Positions 53,101-64,000 of a DNA stretch of 64,000 nt are shown one piece after another (the stretch's first letter is position 1; every line of letters starts with the position of its first letter). Position numbers and translations under genes: made by a program. Source of the stretch: Craterostigma plantagineum (Eukaryota > Streptophyta > Magnoliopsida > Lamiales > Linderniaceae); the NCBI GenBank assembly GCA_027422505.1, contig JAPQWV010000684.1:186001-250000 (forward strand). Reading direction: 5' to 3'. The notes under the pieces are model-generated. The model had not been told where the DNA came from. It searched no databases and saw only the letters and a program-made list of their open reading frames with translations.

Positions 53101-55382
53101 TAGTTAGGGCCTTACACTCAATTGGGGATAATAAATCACCCGGTCCCAATGGTTTCACAGCTGCTTTCTTCAAGCGCACTTGGGATATCGTAGGCACGGA
53201 TGTCACACACGCTGTTCAGGAATTCTTCCGCACGGGCTTTCTTCTGAAGGAGTTAAACTCTACGCTCATCACCCTGATCCCTAAGAACAATACCCCGAGA
53301 ATGGCGAAGGACTTTAGACCCATTTCATGTTGTAACGTGCTACACAAGATAATCTCGAAGATCCTCGCTAACCGCATGAGGGGCTACTTAGGGAAACTTG
53401 TTCATCCTACCCAAACGGCATTTATCCCTAGGCGGCGTATATCAGATAACATTCTTTTAGCACAGGAGCTTTGCCATGGATACAATAGCATGGGGCTGCC
53501 TGAACGGGTTACCTTTAAAGTTGACCTTGCGAAAGCATACGATCGAGTTGAATGGGATTTTATCCTGGCTACGCTAGAGGCGCTGAACTTCCACCCGACT
53601 TTCGTGAATTGGGTTCGTGCTTGCCTGACCACCCCATACTTTTCTATTAACATTAATGGCAGGCCTGAGGGTTTTTTCAATGGAAGGCGTGGTCTACGGC
53701 AAGGGGATCCAATATCGCCATACCTCTTTACTTTGGTCATGGAAGTGCTGCATGGCATCTTAGGCGAGCGTATCAGGCGGAGTGGCAAATTTTGCTACCA
53801 TTGGCACTGCGAAAGTACTACTACGTTCATGCTTACCTTCGCCGATGACCTCCTACTATTCTCGTATGAGGATGTAGCATCGGTTAGCGTATTTAAAGAC
53901 AGTCTTGACTTTTTTGCTGCCGTATCAGGTCTAAGGGCAAATCCTGACAAGAGCGAGATGTTCATTTCGAAGCGCGCCGAAACTATGAAAGACGTGCTAA
54001 TGGCTATTATGGGATTCCCCACGGGCTCCTTGCCAGTTCGCTATTTAGGGGTCCCTTTGATTAGTTCACGCTTGACGATTGCGGATTGCGAACCTCTCAT
54101 TGCAAAGATAGATCGACGACTGGGTTCTTGGACTAATCTGTCCCTTTCTTATGCAGGTCGGGTACAACTAATCAAGTCTGTTCTGCTCGGTATTCATACT
54201 TATTGGGCTGGGGTATTCTTACTACCAAAGGGGGTGATTCGTGTAATCGAGGCACGATTTAGAGCCTTTCTTTGGAAGGGAAAGAGGGCCAAGGTTGCAT
54301 GGGCGGACATATGTACACCAAGAGAGGAAGGGGGCCTTGGGCTACGATCAATTGAGGTCGATAACAAGGCATTGATGATGCGTCTACTCTGGTGTCTTCT
54401 GAATGGAGATGTAACCTCCGTCTGGGCCAATTGGATACGCCAAACCCGTTTACACAATACATCCTTATGGTCAATACGGCCCACACCTAGGACATCGTGG
54501 AGTTGCAAGAAACTTCTGAAACTACGCCATCTCCTTGGACCTCTTATTCAGTTCCGTATTTGGAATGGAGCAAGTATTCGCCTTTGGACCGACCCATGAC
54601 TGTTCGAGTACCCAATGGGGGAACACTTCCCGCGTGGACCAACGGTTATGGGCCTTCCTATTGATTCGAAACTGTGTGCCGTTATCAATGCTGATGGCTG
54701 GAATTGGCCTGCTCGTACCACGACAGAATTCTTGGAGATTGAGCCACACCTACCCATTGTCAGGCCACAAGAGGAAGACCAGATTATATGGATCGCTTCG
54801 GGGGATGGACGTTTCACAACGCATTCGGCTAGGGAGAAGCTCAGGCAGGGTCGCCCACACGTCCCTTGGTGTACACTGTTTGGCGGCCCAATTTCCATCC
54901 CAAGGCATGAATTCATCCTCTGGCTGGCGATAAGAGACAGACTGGCGACAAGAGATAAACCATGGGTGGCAACTGCAGCGGGAACCACTACGTGTCTTTT
55001 ATGTGACGCGGGCACTATGGAAACGACACATCATTTATTTTTTGAGTGCCCTTTTTCTAGGCAATGCTTACGATCATTACGCACTAAACTGCAGTTTCAA
55101 TGGCCGTACAAGGACTGGACGAATGGAGTACGATGGGCAGCCCGTAAATGGCGTGGGAAACACTTAGCGTGGATGGGGCCGCGTCATGCCATTGCCTCCC
55201 TTGTATACCACCTTTGGTCGGAACGGAATAGGCGATGGCGTAAAGGGATTCGTCGACCACCTGAGTGCATTGTTATGGACATTGAATCTATACTCAGTGG
55301 GCGGCTTTCTACCCTCTCGCAGAAATACCTGCTACAAGCGCAGGCTCTGCGCCGGGTGTGGCACATCGCCTGGCCGATTTAG
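53101..55382 (+). pseudogene. LINE C ORF2: reverse transcriptase and zf-RVT
   Basis: One long frame from 53025, whose first 25 or so codons come from G3. RT blocks are NKSPGPNGFTAAFFK, FRPISCCNVLHK, TAFIPRRRISDN, KVDLAKAYDRVEWDF, GLRQGDPISPYLFT and the FADD box at 53838-53849. A TGA at 54597-54599 replaces the Trp codon after WTDP; the same frame then runs to 55382, with zf-RVT residues CLLCDAGTMETTHHLFFEC (near 54990-55046), ending RRVWHIAWPI. Apart from the missing N-terminus and this stop it is nearly intact. Confidence 0.88.
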
Positions 55383-55944
55383 GGAGTCTGCTCTTTCTAT
55401 TTCTCTTTATCTTTCTCTCTCCCTTCAACAATTATTCGTCCAGGAATCTGATTTCCCCCCTAGTATTTCTACTTGGTGCAGGTTTTAAGATGATCGTGGG
55501 GACTTGCGTACCGACGTTGATGAGTCATGTGCTTGGCACGTTTGCCCGTCTAGGAAGGATTCAGGAGGCGGCATGAGAATGCCTTTCCCGACCATCTTTG
55601 CGGATGCTTTCATCGCATTATCATCTCCGCCGAAGCTTATCCATCGGGATCTGACTTCTTCGTAGTGCGTTTGCACTTTCGGCACTCTCTCTGGCTGCCC
55701 TGCTGGTGCCACAACTGGTACCAGGAACCTGAAGATGGATGTTGGTTCGGACGCCTATGTTAGCCTCTGTAGCGACTTTATATTTTGTTGGTTTGGGTCT
55801 TGTTGGGATCCTGTAGGCTGTCTGGGTTATCAAGGGCTAGTGTTGTCGGTTGTACATTACCGCTTGGTGCGTCATGAGCGATATCATGAACGCTGCTTTG
55901 TACTCCTGTTATCCTTTATATTAGTGACACTTCCCAAAAAAAAA
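55383..55944 (+). other. LINE C 3' UTR and poly(A)
   Basis: Similar in parts to the LINE A 3' UTR (for example TGCGTCATGAGCGATATCAT) and ends AGTGACACTTCCC plus A-run. Confidence 0.75.
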
Positions 55945-55960
55945 GATTTATGTCAAGACC
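55945..55960. repeat. LINE C target-site duplication, right copy
   Basis: GATTTATGTCAAGACC, as at 50674-50689. Confidence 0.92.
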
Positions 55961-57207
55961 CATTTTTATTTTATGTCGAGATCTATCTCTGAAATGGTAC
56001 TTCTCAGTTTAAGTTAAAGTTCAAAATTTTAGGGTTTCGAAATTTATAGAAGTCGAAACTAGGGTTTTCAAATTAAGCCAATTTTGTGAAATTATAACTA
56101 GACTAAAAAACACTGATTTTATATGTTTCTATACTTAGGGTTCGAAGATTAGCGATTTACAGTACGCTAAGTTAAATAGCTAAGGAGTACCAGGTAAGTG
56201 GAAAGTCCCAACTACAACACATAAATGTATGTACATGAAATGTGTTATGTGTTCCTGTGATTTTATGTGACTTCCTACGTGTATTAATTACGTTACATGA
56301 CATGCGTAATTTATTTACCTTATGTGATGGCATGACACGCATATTCATGACATGATCATATGCACGCACTTTTAGTACAAAAGGCATGATATGAGAGCGT
56401 GCATAATATATGATCGCCTGAGAGCGATAACGATTCGCCGATATGGGCGTCTGATGTCGACTCACAGTTGAGTCACGGCTCTTCTATGCTACCATGGTGA
56501 CGTCGTATGGCGCTACCGTTAAGACATGATATGTACAAGGCAAGACATGATTTTAGGGCTAATGCCCTCATGGCGGATCGTGAAACCTGGAGGATGTGAG
56601 CTGGGGGTGTAAGCGACACCGAGGGTACCTCTGGTGTTGACTACCTCTGGCGTATGAAACCACCTTGGGACAGGAAAGGCGCCCTAGGGTTAGCCTCCCT
56701 TGAGTGGGTATTACCACCTTGGGACAGAAAAATCACCTTGTGGATTCGAGCTCCATGATGGTGCATAGCAAGATAGTCGAGGGCCCTACATGACAAGACA
56801 AGACAAGAAAAGGAAAAATATGAGGTCTAGGGAGTATTGGCGCGGATGCCTTTGCGAATTTAGGACACGTGCATGGCATGCATGGCTTCACTTACTGAGC
56901 TTTATAAACTCATTCCACGTAATTATGCGTTGTAGGTTCACGGGATCATGGTACGTGATCTTTACGAACGTGAGGCCAATTTTTGAAGATTCCAGAGGAC
57001 TTTTTAGGTGGCGGGCCGATAGGTTATTTTGAACACGCATGCGCACTCTACCTTGTATTTATGTCCTAGGAATATTGTGTACAGAAGAGTTTCCTTTATA
57101 TAAAAGGAAAAATTTTGTACGCATTTTCGTATATAGATTTTATTTACATCACATGCAGTCACATAAAATAGTAATGAGAATGTGCGGTAGAAGTCAGAGG
57201 CACCGCA
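55961..57207 (+). repeat. G1 3' LTR, third piece
   Basis: Matches the 5' LTR from about 6652 to 7939, with several small deletions (for example near 56650 and 57010). Ends GCCGCA-like CACCGCA at 57207. Confidence 0.87.
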
Positions 57208-57212
57208 ACTTT
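57208..57212. repeat. G1 target-site duplication, right copy
   Basis: ACTTT, as at 4567-4571. Confidence 0.88.
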
Positions 57213-58485
57213 TATGTAACATCGATCGCCGACTTGGCTCTTGGACTAACTTGTCTTTATCATACGCCGGAATTCAATTGATTAGATCGGTTCTTCTTGG
57301 CTTACATACTTATTGGGCTGGTGCCGTGTTACTCCCCAAGGGCGTGATACGAGCTATCAAGACTCGGCTTAGGTAATTTCTCTGGAGGGGCTCGAGCAAA
57401 GTTGCGTGGGTTGATATCTGCGTACCTAGGGAGGAGGGTGGCCTAGGGCTACGATCGATCGAAACGGACAACAAGACGCTGCTGATGCGACTTATTTGGA
57501 GCGTGCTGAACGGGGATGACAAGTCTATTTGCGCAACTTGGATTCGACGGACAAGGCTGCACAATGAGTCACTTTGGACTACCAGAACCACCTCGAGGAC
57601 CTCTTGGAGTTGGAGAAAACTCTTGAAACTACGCCAAGCTGTTCGGCCCCTTATTGAATTCCGCGTCGGCAATGGAGTAAATACCCATCTCTGGACCGAC
57701 CCTTAGCTCCTTACATGTCCTTTGGTGGAGAGATTTCCTCGCTGGCCTCAGGTTATGGGACTGCCCCTCGACTCGAGGCTGAGCTCCGTCATTGATGAAG
57801 ATAGATGGCACAGGCCTGCGCAAACCACGACCGAATACTTGGAGTTTGGCCAGCTTCTGCCTACGCTTTATCCTGGGGAGGAGGATGCCGTGAGATGGAT
57901 TGCGTCTGGGAATGGGCTATTTTCTACTCATTCGGCCAGTGAGAGTCTACGACTGCGACGTCCTATTGTCCAATGGCACACGCTTTTCGAGGGTCATATT
58001 TCCATCCCACAGCACGAGATTATCTTATGGCTAGCTATCAGGGACAGACTAGCAACGCGCGACAAGCCTTGTGTGGCGGCGGCCGCAGGGACAACTACTT
58101 GCCTTCTTTGCGATGAGGTGATCGTGGAGACAACTAGGCACTTGTTCTTCGAATGTTCCTTTTCGCGGTGATGCCTCCGGCTGCTCCGAGAACACATGCA
58201 GTTTGGGTGCCCTATTAGGGACTGGTTCGAGGGATCCAATAGGCGGTACGTCGATGGCGGGTTGGGCACTTAGCTTGGCTGGACCCACGCCATGCGCTTG
58301 CCTCCTTGATCTACCATTTGTGGGCTGAACGGAACAGGAGATGGCACGACGGAAGACGACAAACACCAGCTGATATCGTGTCTGAGATCGAGGCTTTGCT
58401 TAGCATGCGTCTTTCCATCCTATCGCACAAATATGCCTTTAAGTTGGGTGCTATGCGACGGGTTTGGCGTATTGCTTGGTCCTAG
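57213..58485 (+). pseudogene. LINE A ORF2: C-terminal part (RT thumb, zf-RVT)
   Basis: Continues the RT from 4571 with NIDRRLGSWT-like sequence. TAG at 57375 and TAG at 57704-57706 (the Trp after WTDP) interrupt the frame. The zf-RVT motif CLLCDEVIVETTRHLFFECSFSR (near 58099-58167) precedes a TGA; other frames carry the end, RRVWRIAWS and TAG at 58483-58485. Confidence 0.83.
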
Positions 58486-59237
58486 GGCTGTCTTGGTCCT
58501 TTGTTCCTTTGATTTCGTGGTGTTTTGTTCTTCGATCCTTCGAGTCGTTTCTTTGGTTTTACTTGGGTTTTGGTTGTGAGCAGGTAGCCCGTTCCAAAGT
58601 GGTGGACTGGAGGGAGCGGCTCAATTGGTGGCGTGAAGGACGACGACGCTCTCCCGAACTGATTACCCACGGAGACTTTGTCAATTCTTTACCCCTACTT
58701 CCTTCATTTACGCTCGACCTGTCTACTCCCGGTTGCCCTGCTTTTGCTCTGTTGTTTGTAGGTTATTGAAATTCGATGGACTGTGCTGTTCGAGCCTGTG
58801 CTCTCACACGATTTGGGAGCGGAGGGGATTACCCTTGCCTGGTGCTTTCACCACCGGACAAATCTCTGCACAGAAAACTGGAGGTGGCGTGAATGCCTTA
58901 CCGACCAGCTTTGCGGATGCAGTGATTGCATGCCTCTTTCTTTCCGCCTGAAGATCCACAGTGATATGGTCTTCTGTTTGTGCGCTTGGCGCTTTTCCGC
59001 ACTTAACCTGGCCGCCCTGCTGGTACTACATCTGGTGGCAGGAACTTGTTGATGGATGCGGTTTTGACTCCTACGTAGCCTTTGCATTGACTATTGTAAT
59101 TTTATTGTGGCTTAGGTCTTGTTGGGACCTTGTTGGTTGTCTGGGTTGCCTTGTTTTGGTGCTATCTGGTGGTAGAACATTATCGCTTGATGCGTCATGA
59201 GCGATATCATGCACACTGTAGTGACACTTTCCAAAAG
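58486..59237 (+). other. LINE A 3' UTR and A-rich end
   Basis: Non-coding. The antisense fragment at 2512-2860 and the LINE C 3' UTR are related to it. It ends TGACACTTTCCAAAAG followed by AAA that merges with the TSD. Confidence 0.75.
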
Positions 59238-59252
59238 AAAATTGGAACCTTG
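59238..59252. repeat. LINE A target-site duplication, right copy
   Basis: AAATTGGAACCTTGT, as at 1461-1475. The next six bases, TACTAA, complete the host reading frame with Tyr and stop. Confidence 0.92.
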
Positions 59253-59539
59253 TTACTAAATTCTTTCTATGGATTTTGGGCTCAAGTCCATTTATAATTC
59301 TAGCGCAACTCAAACATAATAAAATAGCCCAATCCTTTTATTATTATCTCTTATCTTTCTGATCCTATATCTCAAAAATTCTAAATAAGTTGGGTGTCAC
59401 AAGGCACATAATTATTTGCACAAAATTCATAAAATCACTTAAGCACATGCACACAAAATTTCGCACAGTCTCATAGAACGTGAATGCAAATTTATATAGT
59501 CACATGGATCATGAATGCAAATTTATTGGCCAACTAGCA
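59253..59539 (+). other. Probable original 3' UTR or downstream flank of the host exon
   Basis: Begins with TACTAA in the exon frame, then AT-rich non-coding DNA. No polyadenylation site assigned. TGTCACAAGGCAC near 59395 could be the start of an LTR, but this is weak. Confidence 0.4.
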
Positions 59540-60049
59540 AATATATAGTTTCTAAAACTTAAATTTAATGTTTTATTAATGTCTCCAAGACCGTTAAATA
59601 ATAATACATCTCACATTCGTTAGGCACTGTCTCAATGTTCTTTTTTAATCCCGACTCTTTTGGTTCGTCTCAACCAGCAAGGAAGCAATCCAAGAATCCA
59701 TTAAGCACCTAGCCAATCCCGTGGTACCAAATAGTTCCCGTGTTGAGGATGATCTTCGTCATTATTACGAACCGACTACATATTTTCGTCATACGTATAG
59801 ACCATTCACGTATGTCCCGGTCGAGTGAGAGTCATGGTTACATCAACCTCACCAACTCGACTCTTTGACTGTTACTAAACTGCACTACACGTCCCACATG
59901 AGTCAGTTTAATGCTCTGGCCAAAGGCTTCGAAATTTCTCATCCACGAATATGCATAGGACATATATCTGGATTACTAACGAGATAGTGAATCCGTCGCG
60001 ACTATCAATGCCCGACAGTTACCTTCATTGTCAAGACGCATGTCGCGGC
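59540..60049. repeat. Dispersed repeat, right copy
   Basis: Same as 124-659 without the 26-bp duplication; interrupted at its right end by the inverted-repeat element at 60050. Confidence 0.7.
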
Positions 60050-60481
60050 TAGACATGCCCAACCGCCGGTTAACGGTAACCAGGCGGTTGGCGGTTCGGA
60101 CTAACTGCCGCGGCCGGGGGCGGTTGCCGGTCACAACCGCCGTTTATTTTTTATTATTTATTTTTTTAATACCTTATGTGTTTGAATAAAGTTTGATTTA
60201 GTATTTATTATTTGATCGAATCAATTGTGTTCGAAATGTACTATATTATTTGCAAGACACTCAGAAAAAATCTACATTTTACAATAACTTGTAGTACAAA
60301 ATTTTAATAACCAACTGCAATACCATACATAAATGTAAATTAAATCAGTCTTCGTCCGAGAAAGGCTCCAGCAAGTTCAGACGCCGAACTCCCAAGCGAA
60401 AGTTACCTAACGCGGCCGGTGCCTGAACTTGTTGAAGCCCATCACGGACGATTGGGCTGATCGAGACGGTTGGGCATGTAT
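60050..60481. mobile_element. Possible hAT-like non-autonomous DNA element
   Basis: TAGACATGCCCAACCG at 60050 and its near reverse complement CGGTTGGGCATGTA at 60468-60481 form terminal inverted repeats. The left end is rich in CGGTT/AACCG motifs, as in many plant hAT ends. No 8-bp TSD is visible. A minus-strand frame with stop at 60345-60347 (ending LEPFSDED) could be the tail of a lost gene, but I cannot identify it. Confidence 0.5.
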
Positions 60482-60490
60482 GCCCAACCT

Positions 60491-63400
60491 CACCATACAT
60501 AGATGATTACTAGACATAACTTGAGGATTATTGGGCTGATCGAGACGAGAGTGTCCGAACAAAATGCTTCGTCGCTCACTTCTTCGATTCGTCAGTGGCA
60601 GTGGTTTTATGATTACGAGGATGGCCCTGCCTCTCGTATTTGGGTTGGATGGGATGAGTCCTATCTTGCGATTACGGTTGAAGCTTTCACAAAGCAAGCG
60701 ATCCATTGCAAAGTTCGCATCCTTGATGAACGCTTGGATTTCTACATCAGCTTTGTTTATGGAAAAAACACGCGTGCGGAGCGCACCCATCTTTGGGAAG
60801 ATCTCACGACGATTTCCCGTCTCGGGCAGCCGTACCCTGGGTGGTCATGGGCGACTTCAACGCGATTCTTAACAGTTCGGATGCACAGGGTGGGTCCCCT
60901 ACGGGAGGCTGCCGTGAGATGGCTGCCTGCCTTAATGCGTCGGATCTTACTAACTTGCCGAGGGTTGGATCCTTCTTCACGTGGTATAACCAACAAACTG
61001 GCTCCTCGGGTGTCTGGAGGCGGCTGGATAGGATGCTTGGTAATCCCGCTTGGTTTGCACGGTTCGGGGACATAACATACAGATGTGCTCCTCCCGCCAC
61101 CTCAGATCACTCACCGCTTATCTTGGAGGCTGAGACCCACCCGCGTACCAAAGGTGACACCTTCCGGTTTGATAACTTCTTAGTGCATGACCCCCGTTTC
61201 CGTCCATTGGTAGAGGAGGCGTGGCCCAAAGCATAAGTGGATACCCTATGTTCTCTGTTATGCGGCGGCTTAAGTCACTCAAAATTGCGCTCAAGTCTCT
61301 CCGCCGAGATAAGGGTGACCTCAATAGGAATGTTCTTCAAACTCAGCGGTTTCTCGAGATTGCACAACAACTTTTGGAGCAATACCCGTTGGATCCGAAT
61401 CTATTACTTCTTGAGAAACGGTGCCGGTTGGTGTATGCTCAGGCGGTTAACATGGAACACTTAGCGCTGTCCCAACGTGCTAAAGTGGCGTGGTTAAAAG
61501 ACGGGGATCAATGCACGGCCTTCTTTTTCAAGAAGGTAGCGACAGAAGAACCATCAATCGTATCCTTACTCTTGAAGATGAATCTGGCTCGACCTTCGAA
61601 GGGGATGGCAGCGTACGGGCTGAACTCGTTCGGTTCTACACGGATCTCCTCGGTCAATCTGGCCGCCTTGAACCCATCAGTCGTACGGATATTGCCCCTT
61701 TTCTCACGAGAAAACTCAACGCAGCCGATGGCGATCTTCTCACCTCACCGATCACTGATGCTGAAATTAAAAGTGCGCTTTTTTCAATTGGGGATAACAG
61801 GTCTCCCGGCCCGGATGGTTTCACGGCCGCCTTCTACAAGAATGCTTGGGATATTATTGGGCTGGACATTACTCACGCCGTTAAGGAATTCTTTCGTACC
61901 GGACACCTTTTAGGAGAACTCAATGCTACCCTCATTACACTCATTCCTAAGAGTGACAACCCACGTATGGCTAAAGATTTTCGTCCAATCTCTTGTTGTA
62001 ACGTCCTTTACAAAGTTATTTCGAAAGTCTTGGCCAACCGCTTGCGTGGCTGCCTGGGGAAGCTCGTCCATCGCACCCAATCGGCTTTCATTCCTGGTAG
62101 GCGCATCTCGGACAACATCCTTCTAGCACAAGAGATCTGCCATGGTTATAATAATGCGGACTGCCTGAGCGGGTGACCTTCAAAGTCGACCTTGCGAAGG
62201 CTTATGATAAGGTCGAGTGGGATTTTCTTCTCTTACACTTGAGGAACTAAATTTTCCTAATGCCTTCGTCGGATGGATCCGCTCGTGTCTTACCTCACCA
62301 TGCTACTCGATCAATATTAATGGGCGGCCCGAAGGGTTTTTCAAGGGGAAACGTGGCCTTCGGCAAGGTGACCCTATTTCCCCCTACCTTTTTACTTTGG
62401 TGATGGAAGTTCTTCATGGCATTATTGAGGATTGGATCCGGCGCTCGGGATGCTTTCAGTTCCACTGGCGATGCGATTCGATGGCGCTTTTCATGCTTAC
62501 CTTCGCCGATGACTTGCTTTTATTCTCGCACGGTGATGCCCGATCGGTAAGCATCTTTAAGGAAAGCCTTGATCTCTTTGCTTCCCTTGCTGGCCTTAGA
62601 GCTAACATCACGAAGAGTGAGATGTTCACCTCCAAAAGAGCTGAGCGGTTGAAGAGCACCTTTCAAGGCATTATGGGCTTCCCCTCGGGTTCACTTCCGT
62701 CCGATACCTCGGTGTTCCCTTGATTACCTCGCGGCTCTCGATTGTAGACTGCGACCCTCTTTTATGCAACATTGATCGCCGTCTTGGCTCCTGGACGAAT
62801 CTTTCTTTATCTTATGCTGGCCGGCTCCAACTCATTAAGTCGGTTCTCCTTGGTATTCATACTTATTGGGCTGGTGTTTCTTGCTTCCCAAGGGCGTCAT
62901 TCGGCCATTGAGTCCCGGCTTAGGTCCTTCCTCTGGAGGGGATCGAGCGCGAAGGTTGCTTGGGAAGATATCTGTGTTCCCAGGGAGGAGGGGGGTCTCG
63001 GACTACGGTCGGTTGAGACGGACAACAAGGCCCTACTTATGCGACTTATTTGGAGTGTGTTGGAGGGGGATGACAAGTCGATCTGGGCTACCTGGATACG
63101 ACGAACAAGGCTGCATAACAGCTCTCTTTGGTCCATCAGACCTTCAGCGACGACATCTTGGACTTGGAGGAAACTCCTGAAACTCCGCCATACCATACGC
63201 CCCCTTATTGAGTTTCGCATCGGCAATGGCATTAATACCCGTCTCTGGACGGACCCTTGGCTCCTCCCGTGCCCTCTTGTTGAGAGATTCCCTCGCGGAC
63301 CGCAGGTCATGGGGCTGCCTCTTGACTCGAGGTTGAGTTCCGTCATCACCGATAATACTTGGCACTGGCCTGCGCAAACCACGACTGAGTACTTGGAGTT

Positions 63401-64000
63401 TGGCCCGCTCCTTCCTCCACTTCACCCTGGGGAGGAGGACACAGTGAGATGGATTGCTTCTGGGAATGGCCTTTTTCCACTCACTCGGCCAGGGATAGAA
63501 TCCGCCTTCGCCGCCCTATTGTACAATGGCACACGCTTTCGGGGGTCCGATTTCCATCCCTTGACATGAGTTAATCTTATGGCTGGCAATACGAGACAGA
63601 CTAGCGACGCGCGACAAGCATTGGGAGGCTGCGGCCGCGGGAACTTCAATTTGCCTTCTCTGTGACGATGCGGTGGCAGAGACTACTCGCCACCTTTTCT
63701 TTGATTGCAGGTTTTCGCATCGCTGCCTCAGGATGCTCCGGGACCACATGCGGTTTGGGTGGCCTGTTAGGGACTGGTTGAGGGCATACATTGGGCGGCT
63801 GGACGCTGGCGTAGTCGGCACTTAGCCTCACTGGGCCCGCGCCATGTGCTTGCCTCCTTAATCTACCATCTGTGGGCTGAACGGAATAGGAGATGGCATG
63901 ACGGTAGGCGACGCACACCTCAGCAAATTGTGAAGGACATCGAGACCCTACTTAGCATACGTCTGTCTACCCTATCGCCCAAATTTGCCTTGCAGCTGTG
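60491..64000 (+). mobile_element. LINE D: L1-like non-LTR retrotransposon, 5'-truncated, continuing past the window
   Basis: Close relative of LINE A. The 5' end is truncated inside the endonuclease, near LITRHNLRIIGL. It contains endonuclease, RT and zf-RVT blocks in plus orientation; the 3' UTR, poly(A) and TSD lie outside the window. Confidence 0.85.
60497..64000 (+). pseudogene. LINE D ORF2: endonuclease, reverse transcriptase, zf-RVT
   Basis: Endonuclease: GLIETRV (Glu), MGDFNAIL (near 60847, after a frame change) and ATSDHSPL. RT: NRSPGPDGFTAAFYK (near 61798), FRPISCCNVLYK, SAFIPGRRISDN, GLRQGDPISPYLFT and the FADD box at 62502-62513. zf-RVT residues CLLCDDAVAETTRHLFFDC-like lie near 63653-63710. 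Frame changes near 60840, 61235, 61545, 62160, 62700, 62880 and 63490 inactivate it. Confidence 0.85.

Larger units (their letters stand above)
50690..55944 (+). mobile_element. LINE C: L1-like non-LTR retrotransposon carrying the G3 LTR fragment
   Basis: LINE sequence at 50690-51072 (5' UTR and ORF1 start) and 53101-55944 (RT to poly(A)), with a 16-bp exact TSD. Most of ORF1, the endonuclease and the RT N-terminus are missing and the G3 LTR lies in their place. A 7-bp-stem hairpin (CTGTGTG...CACACAG, 50695-50715) stands at the 5' end. Confidence 0.88.
4572..57207 (+). mobile_element. G1: Ty3/gypsy chromovirus, Tekay/Del-like, carrying nested insertions in both LTRs
   Basis: Boundaries are TGTAATACCC at 4572 and GCCGCA at 57207, with a 5-bp TSD. 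Own sequence: 5' LTR 4572-7939, internal part 7940-12559, and 3' LTR in three pieces (12560-14281, 50535-50689, 55961-57207). Without inserts each LTR is about 2.93 kb, which supports the reconstruction. Order gag-PR-RT-RH-INT, a tRNA-iMet-type PBS, very long LTRs and a chromodomain-like integrase tail fit the Tekay/Del lineage. All coding regions are broken. The LTRs differ at several positions per 100 bp, so this is an old copy. Confidence 0.88.
1476..59237 (+). mobile_element. LINE A: L1-like non-LTR retrotransposon, split by the G1 insertion
   Basis: The element consists of 1476-4571 and 57213-59237, about 5.1 kb without its insert. It is bounded by an exact 15-bp TSD and ends in an A-rich tail (TTCCAAAAGAAA). 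It has a GC-rich 5' UTR, ORF1, an endonuclease remnant, a reverse transcriptase with the FADD box and a C-terminal zf-RVT motif. Its halves join cleanly across the ACTTT duplication of G1: the RT frame ending at 4571 continues at 57213. It is dead, with many frameshifts and stops, an antisense LINE insert at 2512 and loss of most of the endonuclease. Confidence 0.9.

Overview
The window is plant nuclear DNA made almost entirely of nested retrotransposons. Plant origin is shown by a Tekay/Del-type Ty3/gypsy chromovirus with a tRNA-iMet-type primer site, Tat/Retand-type Ty3/gypsy elements with a second RNase H domain and antisense ORFs, L1-like LINEs with a C-terminal zf-RVT motif, a tRNA-derived SINE and a possible hAT-like non-autonomous element. 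I see no intact host gene, no rRNA or functional tRNA gene and no CRISPR array. The species cannot be told from the sequence.

The nesting can be read from target-site duplications (TSDs). Level 0 is host DNA at 1-1475 and from 59253, including a probable 3'-terminal exon with a PCNA-binding (PIP-box) motif. Level 1 is LINE A (1476-59237; TSD AAATTGGAACCTTGT), inserted two codons before the stop of that exon. Level 2 is G1, a Tekay-like element (4572-57207; TSD ACTTT), inside the LINE A reverse transcriptase. Level 3 is inside the G1 3' LTR: LINE B (14282-50524; TSD TAGCATTTCA), LINE C (50690-55944; TSD GATTTATGTCAAGACC) and a SINE. The 5' LTR of G1 carries a separate 428-bp retroposed insert. 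Level 4 is G2, a compound Tat/Retand insertion (16724-48369; TSD GCTTT), inside the LINE B reverse transcriptase. A diverged, truncated LTR (G3) lies inside LINE C.

G2 is the most unusual part. One TSD pair encloses a plus-strand 5' LTR-gag-pro (E1), a minus-strand tandem array of two copies (E2, E3) that share an LTR, and a plus-strand copy (E4) ending in a 3' LTR remnant. Several junctions show 4-7 bp microhomology, and one gag-deletion junction occurs twice. E3 and E4 form inverted arms of about 6 kb. Each well-preserved copy has a 58-bp tandem repeat between pol and two antisense, apparently intron-containing genes.

Downstream of LINE A, 59540-60049 repeats 124-659. It is followed by a small inverted-repeat element (60050-60481) and by LINE D (from about 60491), which runs off the window. 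Nearly all coding regions are broken by stops, frameshifts or deletions. The E1-E4 sequences are youngest by LTR similarity and G1 is older, which agrees with the nesting order. Because G2 contains long near-identical repeats, misassembly must be excluded before its internal order is trusted.
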